DNA of 64,000 bases from Ruegeria sp. AD91A (GTDB lineage: Bacteria > Pseudomonadota > Alphaproteobacteria > Rhodobacterales > Rhodobacteraceae). Location of the stretch: positions 2,356,001-2,420,000 of the forward strand of contig NZ_CP031946.1 in the NCBI RefSeq assembly GCF_003443535.1. Reading direction: 5' to 3'. Below, piece by piece: positions 36,088 through 44,146 of the stretch. The first letter of the stretch is position 1; the number at the start of each line of letters is the position of its first letter. The notes beneath the pieces were generated by a model that saw only the letters and a program-made list of their open reading frames with translations, was not told the DNA's origin and made no database searches. The translations under genes were made by a program, and so were the position numbers.

Positions 36088-36962
36088 GCGATGAAGTGTT
36101 GCACCTCGCGCGACTGGGCTTCAAGGTTCTTGCGCATCTTCACGAAGGCTGCGGCCTCGAGCTGTCGCACGCGTTCTTTGGACAGACCCAGCTCTGTTCC
36201 AAGGCTTTCCAGGGTTCGAGCGGGGTCTCGCAGCTTGCGTTCGCGCACAATGAAACGCTCGCGATCATTCAGCGCACTCATCGCCGTCAACAGCCACTTG
36301 CGCAATTGTTCGGTATCGTGGCTGTGCTCAACTGCTTCTGCGGCCTGTTCGCGGTCGTCTTCCAGAGCGTCGATCCACTCACGTCCATCCTCATCCGCAG
36401 ATTGCACGGCATTCAGAGAAAAGTCGGAACCGGACAGACGGCCTTCCATCATCTCAACGTCGCGCAGAGGCACGCCGATTTCCGTTGCGATCATCTGATG
36501 CAACTGATGACGGTCCAGGTCCTGACCTTCGGTGGCGGCTTCACGTTCCAGCCGGGCCTGAACACGGCGCATGTTGAAGAACAGGGACTTCTGAGCCGAG
36601 GTGGACCCGGTCCGAACCATGGACCAGTTCCGCATCACGTAATCCTGAATGCTTGCCTTGATCCACCACACGGCATAGGTCGAGAAACGCACACCGCGAT
36701 CCGGGTCGAACTTGTCAGCGGCCTTCATTAGGCCAAGGCCTGCTTCCTGAATGAGATCATTCATCGGCGCGCCATAGCGCTTGAACTTGGCCGCCATCGA
36801 AATCGCCAGACGCATATAGGCGGTGATCAGGCGGTGCAACGCCTGCTCATCACGCTCATCACGCCAAGCATACGCCAGTTTCAGTTCAGTTTCCGCATCC
36901 AGCAGCTCGGCCTTCATTGCTTGCCGGGACATCGAAAAGTCCGTCGCGTTATCCAGTGCCAT
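36084..36962 (-). CDS. rpoH2: RNA polymerase sigma factor, RpoHII type (sigma-32 family)
   Basis: 292-residue sigma-32-family factor. Region 2.1-2.4 runs from YMRLAISMAAKF to FSTYAVWWIKASIQDYVMRNWSMVR, including the core-binding LIQEAGLGLMKA. Region 4 includes LGTELGLSKERVRQLEAAAFVKMRK. The N-terminus MALDNATDFSMSRQAMKAE matches the RpoHII branch of Rhodobacteraceae rather than RpoHI, known for roles in singlet-oxygen and heat responses. GGGAGAGG precedes the ATG; the upstream extension is rejected. A TGATCC element lies upstream, suggesting RpoE control. Confidence 0.93.
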   Translation of the reverse strand: MALDNATDFSMSRQAMKAELLDAETELKLAYAWRDERDEQALHRLITAYMRLAISMAAKFKRYGAPMNDLIQEAGLGLMKAADKFDPDRGVRFSTYAVWWIKASIQDYVMRNWSMVRTGSTSAQKSLFFNMRRVQARLEREAATEGQDLDRHQLHQMIATEIGVPLRDVEMMEGRLSGSDFSLNAVQSADEDGREWIDALEDDREQAAEAVEHSHDTEQLRKWLLTAMSALNDRERFIVRERKLRDPARTLESLGTELGLSKERVRQLEAAAFVKMRKNLEAQSREVQHFIA

Positions 36963-37015
36963 AAACCTCTCCCCTGTTTGCAGGTACTGGTCAGACTTGC
37001 TTTGCCGACCTATGA

Positions 37016-37045
37016 CCTTTACGCAAAACAGCACCAATCGGATCA
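37016..37045 (-). promoter_or_regulatory. Candidate RpoE (ECF)-type promoter of rpoH2
   Basis: On the minus strand TGATCC (37045-37040) is followed after 18 bases by TAAAGG (37021-37016). TGATCC is the -35 hexamer of RpoE targets in Rhodobacter, which include rpoHII. The start would be about 50 bases before the rpoH2 ATG, and the element lies in the short space shared with divergent cobU. Confidence 0.45.
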
Positions 37046-37061
37046 ACTATAGGTAAGTATT

Positions 37062-37583
37062 GTGTCGCCGGATTTAACCTTGGTTCTGGGCGGGGCCGCG
37101 TCGGGCAAGTCGGTTTTCGCCGAAGAACTGGTTGTTTCTCAGGGGAAAAGCCGCGTTTACCTTGCGACATCACAAGTGTTTGATGACGAGATGCGCCAGA
37201 AAATCGACCGCCATCTTGAGCAACGCGGCGACGGTTGGACCACGGTTGAAGAACCCTTTGATTTGGGACCGGTTCTGGCAAAGTTGGCGCCCGATCAGAT
37301 TTGCCTGATTGACTGCGCCACCATGTGGCTGAGCAACCACCTGTTGGCCGAATCCGATCTGGAAGCCGCACAAACCGCCCTGCTTAAAGCATTTCGCTCA
37401 TGCCCGGCCCAGATTGTGATAGTCTCGAACGAAGTCGGTCACGGTATTGTTCCGGACAACGCCCTGGCCCGCCGGTTTCGCGAAGCGCAGGGACGGCTGA
37501 ACATCGCGCTTGCAGCGCAGGCCGATCTGGTGGTGCAGATCACAGCCGGGTTGCCTTTGGTTCTGAAAGGGCAATTGCCGTGA
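37062..37583 (+). CDS. cobU: Adenosylcobinamide kinase/guanylyltransferase
   Basis: Late cobalamin nucleotide-loop assembly enzyme of 173 residues (CobU/CobP). The P-loop is GGAASGKS near the N-terminus. CATMWLSNHLL and IVSNEVGHGIVPDNALARRFREAQGRLN are conserved family segments, the latter near the guanylylation site. The start is GTG at 37062, with AGGT upstream. The end overlaps the phosphatase gene (GTGA). It is divergent from rpoH2. No other cob genes are in the window. Confidence 0.94.
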   Translation: MSPDLTLVLGGAASGKSVFAEELVVSQGKSRVYLATSQVFDDEMRQKIDRHLEQRGDGWTTVEEPFDLGPVLAKLAPDQICLIDCATMWLSNHLLAESDLEAAQTALLKAFRSCPAQIVIVSNEVGHGIVPDNALARRFREAQGRLNIALAAQADLVVQITAGLPLVLKGQLP

Positions 37584-38158
37584 CGCGTTTACATCTTGTC
37601 CGACACGGGCCGACCCATGCAAAAACAATGGTCGGCTGGTCCGACCTGCCCGCTGACCTGAGCGATACTGCGGCCCTGAAACGTCTGCACTACCATTTGC
37701 CGCCCGAGGCGCTTGTGATCTCGTCAGACCTGTCAAGGGCAGTTGACACGGCAACGGCCATACAAGGCCGACGTCATCGACTGCCTCATCACCCTGACCT
37801 GAGGGAAATCCACTTTGGCCGCTGGGAACTGCGCGGTTTTGCCGAAATCGAAGCTGAAGACCCGGAACTGGCCTTTGCGTATTGGGACAACCCCGGCGAT
37901 GTCCGCCCGCCGCAGGGTGAGAGCTGGAACGATGTCCGCAATCGGGTCGACGCAGCCATCGACGTGCTTGTTTCGGCACATACAGACCGCGATCTGGTCA
38001 TCGTTGCGCATTTCGGCGTGATCCTCACCCAGGTGCAGCGCGCCCTTGATCTGGATGGGCAACAGACCTTTTCACATACAATCGACAACCTGTCGGTGAC
38101 GGACATCACGATCGACGCAGGCAAGTGGTTGGTTGGGACAATCAATCACCTTCCGTGA
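37580..38158 (+). CDS. Histidine phosphatase, probably CobC-type alpha-ribazole phosphatase
   Basis: 192-residue member of the histidine phosphatase superfamily, starting with GTG at 37580 inside the cobU stop. The catalytic LVRHGPTH motif is at residues about 6-13; SSDLSRAVDTA supplies the second Arg, LREIHFGRWE follows, and the second catalytic His is in IVAHFGV. Coupling to cobU suggests alpha-ribazole-5-phosphate dephosphorylation in cobalamin synthesis. The enzyme family is broad, so the substrate rests on context. Confidence 0.85.
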   Translation: MTRLHLVRHGPTHAKTMVGWSDLPADLSDTAALKRLHYHLPPEALVISSDLSRAVDTATAIQGRRHRLPHHPDLREIHFGRWELRGFAEIEAEDPELAFAYWDNPGDVRPPQGESWNDVRNRVDAAIDVLVSAHTDRDLVIVAHFGVILTQVQRALDLDGQQTFSHTIDNLSVTDITIDAGKWLVGTINHLP

Positions 38159-38216
38159 ACAGCCCCCGCACAAATCACCGTTTTACCGGGCTGCGAACCT
38201 GCGGCATCGTTCGCGT

Positions 38217-39098
38217 ATGACTTATGATTTGTATATCGGTGACCGCCTTTTCTCCAGCTGGTCGATGCGCGGCTGGTTGATGCTTGAGAAATTCAACCTG
38301 CCCCATAGAAGCCACATGATTGGCCTGTATTCGGGCACCATGACACAGGACATGGCTTCCCTGGCTCCAGCGCGACTTGTGCCCGCCCTGCGCTTGCCGG
38401 ATGGAACTGTGGTCGGCGAAAGCCTGGCCATGGCCGAAACCCTCGCCGAGCACCACCCTGACGCCGGGTTGTGGCCATCAGATTCCGCAGCCCGGGCGAC
38501 TGCCCGATGGCTATGCGCCGAGATGGTGGCGGGGTTTGGCGCCTTGCGAGGTGAATGCCCCATGCAATTGCTGCACGTCTGGCAGGATTTCAAACCATCG
38601 GATGAGACACTGGCAGATCTGGCACGCGTCGAAACACTCTGGGACCATGCACGCAAAGTGTCCGGTGCGGAACAAGGCCCGTTGTTTGTCACGTATTCGC
38701 TGGCGGACGTGTTTTACACACCCGTCGCAGCGCGGATCATCGGGTATGGGCTGCCAGTTTCAAAGGCGAACCGGGCCTATTGCCTGGACCTGTTGGCAGA
38801 CCCCGCCGTCAGACAATGGCGCGCAATGGGCCTGACCGTCAGATACGACCCTTTTCCCTATCGTCAGGACTTGTCGTCCAAGCCCTGGCCGATCGGAGGG
38901 GTTTCAACCGCCATGCCGGTATCCGGCCCGTCAATCAACGAAGTTTGCCCTTATTCCGGCGAACCGGTCGTGGAGTTTCTGGAGTTGGATGGCAAATGCT
39001 GGGGCTTCTGCAATCCATTCTGCCGCGACAAAACCGTTGCAGATCCCGACGCGTGGCCCAAATTCGCTGCCTTGCGCGCAACCGTTAACGACTCTTAA
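38217..39098 (+). CDS. Glutathione S-transferase with C-terminal YHS/TRASH-like domain
   Basis: 293 residues. An N-terminal thioredoxin-fold GST domain (FSSWSMRGWL, a Ser-type active site; LPDGTVVGESLAMAETL as the glutathione gamma-glutamyl loop) is followed by the helical GST C domain to about 215. After that comes an extra segment with C244-P-Y-S-G, then C261, C265 and C269 in KCWGFCNPFC, and KTVADPDAWPKF. That spacing and wording resemble YHS/TRASH metal-binding domains. The upstream open frame is ignored because homology starts at 38217. Confidence 0.85.
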   Translation: MTYDLYIGDRLFSSWSMRGWLMLEKFNLPHRSHMIGLYSGTMTQDMASLAPARLVPALRLPDGTVVGESLAMAETLAEHHPDAGLWPSDSAARATARWLCAEMVAGFGALRGECPMQLLHVWQDFKPSDETLADLARVETLWDHARKVSGAEQGPLFVTYSLADVFYTPVAARIIGYGLPVSKANRAYCLDLLADPAVRQWRAMGLTVRYDPFPYRQDLSSKPWPIGGVSTAMPVSGPSINEVCPYSGEPVVEFLELDGKCWGFCNPFCRDKTVADPDAWPKFAALRATVNDS

Positions 39099-39120
39099 AC
39101 CACAACCATGGCAGCAACGT

Positions 39121-39139
39121 CCTGTTAACCAAGAACAGG
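39121..39139 (+). promoter_or_regulatory. Small hairpin covering the comM Shine-Dalgarno
   Basis: CCTGTT (39121-39126) pairs with AACAGG (39134-39139) around AACCAAG. The right arm includes the start of AGGA, the likely ribosome-binding site of comM, seven bases before the ATG. It could modulate initiation; a six-pair stem is weak. Confidence 0.3.
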
Positions 39140-39145
39140 ACTGCC

Positions 39146-40660
39146 ATGGTTGCCCGTGCCCACACTGTCGCGTTTCAAGGGGTCGATGCCCGCCCGGTCG
39201 AAGTGCAATGTGCCGTCTCACCCGGCTTGCCGGCCTTTTCCATCGTGGGCCTTCCAGACAAGGCTGTGTCCGAAGCCCGGGACCGTGTCCGCAGCGCGCT
39301 GAGTGCGATGGCCATCGCCCTGCCCTCGAAACGAATTACGATTAACCTGTCTCCTGCCGATCTGCCCAAGGAAGGTAGTCATTTTGACCTGCCCATCGCG
39401 GTCGCGCTGTTGTCCGCGCTCGAGATCATCCCGGCCGATGCCGCCGAAGGAACAGTTGCACTGGGAGAGTTGTCGCTTGATGGCTCCCTGGTGCCTGTTG
39501 TCGGTGCCCTGCCCGCGGCCATGACGGCAGCTTCCGAGGATCGCATGTTGCTTTGTCCCAAAGCCTCCAGCGCTGAAGCGGCATGGGTCGACGCCACTCA
39601 GGTTATCGGCGCGGATTCCCTTGGTGATGTTGTCCGCCATTTCTCGGGACAGTCCCCTTTGCCGGCGGCACAACCCGGCGAGGTGAAGCTGACGCCCAGC
39701 GCGCGGGATCTGCGCGATGTAAAAGGACAGGAACGCGCCAAACGCGCCTTGGAAATCGCGGCAGCCGGGCGTCACCATCTGATCATGATCGGCACGCCGG
39801 GGTCGGGCAAATCCATGCTGGCTGCTCGGCTTCCGGGCATCTTGCCTCCGCTAACGGCGGTCGAAGCGTTGGAAACTTCGATGATCCAGTCCCTATGCGG
39901 GTTGCTGGACGAAGGCGGCATCAACCGCACACGTCCTTTTCGGGAACCGCATCATACGGCTTCGATGGCAGCCATTGTCGGTGGTGGCAAAGGTGCCAAA
40001 CCCGGTGAAATCTCACTGGCGCATAACGGCGTGCTGTTCATGGATGAGTTCCCCGAGTTTCCGCGTACAGTTCTGGAAACCCTGCGCCAACCAATTGAAT
40101 CCGGAGAAGTCATGGTGGCACGGGCCAATGCCCATGTGAAATACCCCTGCCGCTTCATGCTTGTGGCCGCTGCGAACCCATGCAAATGCGGCTATCTGAC
40201 GGATCCCTCACGAGCCTGCTCTCGCGCACCCGGCTGCGGCGAGGATTATCTGAACCGTATCTCGGGGCCCCTGATGGACAGGTTCGACCTGCGGATCGAA
40301 GTCCCGCCCGTGGGTTTCACCGATCTTGATCTGCCCCCATCCGGCGACAGCTCGGCGACAGTTGCCGTACGTGTTGAAAACGCCCGCGCCATTCAGGCAG
40401 ACCGGTTTCGGGAAACACCGAACCTGCGCCAGAATTCCGACGCCGAAGGCAGGGTTCTGGAAGAGATCACAACACCTGACGCCGAAGGAAAAGCGGTGTT
40501 GCTGAAAGCAGCCGATCGGTTCGGGCTATCGGCCCGCGCCTTTCACCGCATCCTGAGAGTGGCGCGGACGATCGCCGATCTGGACGGTTCAGCCGACATC
40601 CGCAGGCCACATGTGGCAGAGGCGCTGAGCTTTCGCATCAGCGCCCGGGTCATGGCCTAA
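39146..40660 (+). CDS. comM: YifB/ComM-family AAA+ ATPase (Mg-chelatase-like)
   Basis: 504 residues. An N-terminal Lon-protease-fold domain ([37 protein letters not shown]) is followed by an AAA+ module with Walker A GTPGSGKS (216-223), Walker [10 protein letters not shown] and a C-terminal Mg-chelatase domain with a CxxC-type zinc cluster ([18 protein letters not shown]). ComM is a branch-migration helicase in natural transformation, and is also linked to gene-transfer-agent uptake in Rhodobacterales. The Shine-Dalgarno AGGA lies in the right arm of a small hairpin (39121-39139). It shares stop-codon bases with convergent gshB. Confidence 0.93.
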   Translation: MVARAHTVAFQGVDARPVEVQCAVSPGLPAFSIVGLPDKAVSEARDRVRSALSAMAIALPSKRITINLSPADLPKEGSHFDLPIAVALLSALEIIPADAAEGTVALGELSLDGSLVPVVGALPAAMTAASEDRMLLCPKASSAEAAWVDATQVIGADSLGDVVRHFSGQSPLPAAQPGEVKLTPSARDLRDVKGQERAKRALEIAAAGRHHLIMIGTPGSGKSMLAARLPGILPPLTAVEALETSMIQSLCGLLDEGGINRTRPFREPHHTASMAAIVGGGKGAKPGEISLAHNGVLFMDEFPEFPRTVLETLRQPIESGEVMVARANAHVKYPCRFMLVAAANPCKCGYLTDPSRACSRAPGCGEDYLNRISGPLMDRFDLRIEVPPVGFTDLDLPPSGDSSATVAVRVENARAIQADRFRETPNLRQNSDAEGRVLEEITTPDAEGKAVLLKAADRFGLSARAFHRILRVARTIADLDGSADIRRPHVAEALSFRISARVMA

Positions 40661-41589
40661 ACCTTGGCTTCTATCGCCTGCCAGATTTTCTCGGCAATAT
40701 TGACGCCGTCGAACCGTTCCAGCTCCTGAATACCGGTGGGCGAGGTCACGTTGATCTCGGTCAGGTAGTCGCCAATAATGTCGATCCCGACAAATATCTG
40801 ACCTTTTTCTTTCAGCAGCGGTCCGATGGCGGCGCAGATTTCCAGATCACGCTCGGACAACCCGATCTTTTCCGGGCGACCGCCCACATGCATGTTTGAG
40901 CGCGTTTCGCCTGCGGCGGGAACCCGGTTGATAGCACCAACCGGTTCGCCGTCCACCAGGATCACGCGCTTGTCGCCATTGCTGACATCTGGCAGGAATT
41001 TCTGCACGATCAGAGGCTCGCGCGAGAACCCCGTGAACAACTCGTGCAGAGAGGTCAGGTTGCGGTCATTGGCATCCAGTCGGAACACGCCAGCACCGCC
41101 ATTGCCATAGAGCGGCTTGAGGATGATATCGCCGTGCTTTTCCTTGAACGCCTTGATCGTCTGCAGATCGCGGGCAATCGTCGTGGGCGGGGTCAGGTCG
41201 GGAAAATCCAGAACCAGCAGTTTTTCAGGATAGTTCCGCACCCAGAACGGGTCGTTGACCACCAGCGTTCGCCCTTTGAGGCGGTCCAGTAGGTGAGTCG
41301 ACGTGATGTAGTGCATGTCAAAGGGTGGATCCTGACGCAGCCAGACCACATCGAAGTCGGCCAGGTCAGCTTCACGTTCGGAGCCCAGAACAGCCGGGTC
41401 CCCTGCGACCCGCTGAACAGTCATGTCATGGCCGCGCGCCGTAATGCGTCCTTCCTGATAAGCCAGTTGATCCGGCCCATAGAAAAACAACGAATGACCA
41501 CGCACCTGCGCCTCTTCCGCCAGACGGAATGAGCTGTCGGCGTTGATGTCCACGTCCCCGATCGGGTCCATTTGAAAGGCTATTTTCAT
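40657..41589 (-). CDS. gshB: Glutathione synthetase
   Basis: ATP-grasp ligase joining gamma-glutamylcysteine and glycine, 310 residues. It starts [21 protein letters not shown], the usual GshB N-terminus. The ATP-binding stretch [14 protein letters not shown], the Mg-binding region [25 protein letters not shown], and the terminal [21 protein letters not shown] are present. It lies in the neighbourhood yraN-rsmI-lipoprotein conserved in alphaproteobacteria. Confidence 0.96.
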   Translation of the reverse strand: MKIAFQMDPIGDVDINADSSFRLAEEAQVRGHSLFFYGPDQLAYQEGRITARGHDMTVQRVAGDPAVLGSEREADLADFDVVWLRQDPPFDMHYITSTHLLDRLKGRTLVVNDPFWVRNYPEKLLVLDFPDLTPPTTIARDLQTIKAFKEKHGDIILKPLYGNGGAGVFRLDANDRNLTSLHELFTGFSREPLIVQKFLPDVSNGDKRVILVDGEPVGAINRVPAAGETRSNMHVGGRPEKIGLSERDLEICAAIGPLLKEKGQIFVGIDIIGDYLTEINVTSPTGIQELERFDGVNIAEKIWQAIEAKV

Positions 41590-41650
41590 GCCGTGTCCCT
41601 CAGTTTAATGCCAGATACATGGCCCAGCAGGCCCGAGGGTTCAATGGGGC

Positions 41651-42022
41651 TTAGGCATGACCGAAGGCGTTTTCGATGATTTGAACTGCGCCAGTGCCAT
41701 CTACAAGTGCCGCGTCAAAACGGACATTGGTCAGCTGCCCACCCGGCTCATTTTCCAGATATTGCGCGGCCGAGGCACAGATTCGGTCAATTTGTTTTTG
41801 ACTGATCCGGGCCGCAGCCTTTTCGAAAGTGGAACTTTTCTTGACTTCGACAAACACAACCCCGTCGCCATCTCGGGCAATCAGATCGATTTCACCACCG
41901 GCACCCCGCCACCGGCGATGCACAATTGCAAAACCCCGACGCTCGTAATCCGAGGCGACCCGAAGCTCGGCCGACTGACCCGCATGATAGGAAACCGAGC
42001 CCTGAATTGCACGTTGCCCCAT
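41651..42022 (-). CDS. YraN/UPF0102-family nuclease-fold protein
   Basis: 123 residues with the restriction-endonuclease-like core of UPF0102: GQSAELRVASDYERRGF, then GGEIDLIARDGDGVVFVEVKKSS, where GEIDLI and VFVEVK carry the acidic/Lys catalytic pattern (E-D-ExK). It lies one base downstream of rsmI, the widely conserved rsmI-yraN pairing. A role in DNA processing is presumed from the fold. Confidence 0.9.
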   Translation of the reverse strand: MGQRAIQGSVSYHAGQSAELRVASDYERRGFAIVHRRWRGAGGEIDLIARDGDGVVFVEVKKSSTFEKAAARISQKQIDRICASAAQYLENEPGGQLTNVRFDAALVDGTGAVQIIENAFGHA

Positions 42023-42023
42023 G

Positions 42024-42881
42024 TCACCCTTTTCCCATTTTCAGCGCTTTCTGGTAGATCGGACGCCGCGGCAGATCATACATTTCTGACACAAGATCCG
42101 CTGCATCCCGAACCGAGTGGGTTTCCAAAGCTCGCTTCAAGGCCTCTTCTACGTCGGATTCGTTAACGCTTTGCGAATGGCTGCGATCCACCAGCAGAAC
42201 TATTTCACCCTTAACTGGTTTTTCCTGAATTTCAGTTGCCAGATCAGCCAGGCTTCCACGACGGATTTCTTCAAACTTTTTTGTCAGTTCACGACACAAC
42301 GCCGCCTGACGGTCTGCCCCCAAACACTCGGCAAGATCTACAAGGCTGGCTGATACGCGTTTCGGAGATTCATAAAAAACCAAGGTGCCTGGAACAGTCT
42401 TCAATGCCTCAATCCGGGCCCGACGTGCACCGGATGCATTTGGTAGAAATCCCGCAAAAAAGAATGCATCTGTTGGCAGGCCCGCCAATGTCAACGCGGT
42501 TACCGCGGCCGATGCACCGGGCGCACAGGTCACCATATGCCCGGCTTCTGCCGCTTGCTTGCCAAGATCATATCCCGGATCAGCGATCAGCGGCATACCC
42601 GCCTCGGATGCGTAGGCGACCGATTGCCCCTGCGCCAGGGCATCCATAAGCCTGCCACGCGCACCTGCACCGCTGTAATCATGGTAGGCTTGTATACGCC
42701 GACCCTCCAGGGGGATGCCGTGAATCTCCATCAACCGGCGCAAACTCCGGGTGTCCTCTGCCGCTATCACATCGGCCGAGGCCAGAACATCCAGCGCCCT
42801 GAGCGTAATATCGCGCGCGGCTCCGATCGGAGTGGCAACAAAATACAGGCCCGCAGCCAATCTGATCTTTTGGAAATTCAA
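42024..42881 (-). CDS. rsmI: 16S rRNA (cytidine-1402-2'-O)-methyltransferase
   Basis: Tetrapyrrole-methylase-fold SAM enzyme of 285 residues that methylates C1402 in the decoding centre. It shows LYFVATPIGAARDITLRAL, the SAM loop AYASEAGMPLIADPGYDL and GAPGASA-type CAPGASAAVTALTLAGL, and FFAGFLPNASGARRARIE. The start codon is TTG at 42881 with GAGGG seven bases upstream; there is no alternative ATG before the homology. It is divergent from the PBP-activator lipoprotein. Confidence 0.95.
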   Translation of the reverse strand: MNFQKIRLAAGLYFVATPIGAARDITLRALDVLASADVIAAEDTRSLRRLMEIHGIPLEGRRIQAYHDYSGAGARGRLMDALAQGQSVAYASEAGMPLIADPGYDLGKQAAEAGHMVTCAPGASAAVTALTLAGLPTDAFFFAGFLPNASGARRARIEALKTVPGTLVFYESPKRVSASLVDLAECLGADRQAALCRELTKKFEEIRRGSLADLATEIQEKPVKGEIVLLVDRSHSQSVNESDVEEALKRALETHSVRDAADLVSEMYDLPRRPIYQKALKMGKG

Positions 42882-42969
42882 AGCTGGACCCTCACAGCGT
42901 GACGTTTATTATCGCGGCTCGACAGAACAGAAGCACTCACAGCCGCCGGATCAGGGAGTTTTCATTTAG

Positions 42970-44130
42970 ATGTTTACCGTTTGCAAGCCCGTAAGCAAGC
43001 TGGCGAAAGCCGCCATTGCCCTGACGACCGCAGCGTTTCTGGCCGCTTGTGAGCCGGGTGGCGTTGGGGGTGGGCCCTCGATCAACACATCGAATCCTGT
43101 TCCGGTCGCTTTGCTGGTTCCCCGCTCTGGCGACGCAGCACTGGCGCAGAGCCTCGAGAACGCAGCCCGCCTGGCGATGTCCGATCTGCCCAACGTCAAA
43201 ATCGACCTGCGTGTTTACGATACGGCGGGGAACCCAACCACGGCGACAGCCGTGGCCCAGCAGGCCGTTGCAGAAGGCGCCAAAATCATTGTCGGCCCCG
43301 TATACGCCCAGGCCGCGAATGCTGCAGGACTGGCGGTGCTGAACAATAACATCAACGTTCTTTCATTTTCGAACAACACCAGCATTGCGGGTGGCAACGT
43401 ATTTGTTCTGGGACCGACCTTTGAAAACACGGCCAGCCGGCTGGTCAATTACGCGGGCCGGCAAGGCAAAACAAACATGGTTATCGTGCACAGCAATGAT
43501 TCCGCGGGGCAAGTGGGGCAAACTGCAATCGCCAATGCGCTGGCAAACAGCCGAGTCAACAATGCCGGAACTGTCGGATATGACCGGTCGCAACAGGGCG
43601 TTATCAACTCGGTTCCCACGATCAAAGCCACCGTAGACTCGACCGGAGCGGACTCGATTTTCATGACGGCCACAACTGCGGGTGCTTTGCCACTTTTCTC
43701 GCAATTGCTGCCTGAGGCAGGCGTTTCTCCGGCGACAACTCAATTCATCGGCCTGACCCGTTGGGATATCCCCCCGCAGACGCTGGAACTGCCGGGTGTG
43801 CAGGGGGGGTGGTTTGCCCTGCCCGACCCATCCAAGGCACAAGCCTATCGTCAACGGTATAACGCGACGTATGGCGAAGCGCCTCACCCGATCAGCGGTC
43901 TGGCCTATGACGGCATAGCGGCGATTGGTGCCTTGGTCAGTCAGGGCAAGTCCGATGCCCTAACCGGTGCGGCCTTAACTCAGAATGCCGGTTTCCAGGG
44001 CGTTGGCGGCATCTTCCGCCTGCGTCCAAACGGCACTAACGAACGCGGCCTTGCCGTAGCGACGATTCAGAATAAACAGGTGGTTGTGATTGACCCTGCC
44101 CCGCAAAGCTTCTCTGGTGCCGGTTTCTGA
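42970..44130 (+). CDS. Penicillin-binding-protein activator lipoprotein (LpoA-like)
   Basis: 386 residues. A lipoprotein signal ends AAFLAA-CEPGG, so the mature protein is anchored by its Cys. The remainder is a type 1 periplasmic-binding fold (VALLVPRSGDAALAQSLENAARLA) like the C-terminal half of LpoA, which stimulates PBP1a; the N-terminal TPR part of LpoA is absent. The location next to rsmI, yraN and gshB is the standard lpoA neighbourhood. A peptide-binding role has also been suggested for such domains. Confidence 0.85.
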   Translation: MFTVCKPVSKLAKAAIALTTAAFLAACEPGGVGGGPSINTSNPVPVALLVPRSGDAALAQSLENAARLAMSDLPNVKIDLRVYDTAGNPTTATAVAQQAVAEGAKIIVGPVYAQAANAAGLAVLNNNINVLSFSNNTSIAGGNVFVLGPTFENTASRLVNYAGRQGKTNMVIVHSNDSAGQVGQTAIANALANSRVNNAGTVGYDRSQQGVINSVPTIKATVDSTGADSIFMTATTAGALPLFSQLLPEAGVSPATTQFIGLTRWDIPPQTLELPGVQGGWFALPDPSKAQAYRQRYNATYGEAPHPISGLAYDGIAAIGALVSQGKSDALTGAALTQNAGFQGVGGIFRLRPNGTNERGLAVATIQNKQVVVIDPAPQSFSGAGF

Positions 44131-44146
44131 GCGATCGGGCGTGACT

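Noticed and set aside
36963..37046. 28-codon N-terminal extension of rpoH2
   Set aside because: It would cross the candidate RpoE promoter; GGGAGAGG precedes the ATG at 36962, which gives the family N-terminus.
39085..39098. CtrA binding site TTAA...TTAA before comM
   Set aside because: Spacer is 6, not 7, and it overlaps the GST stop codon; kept only as a remark in a finding.
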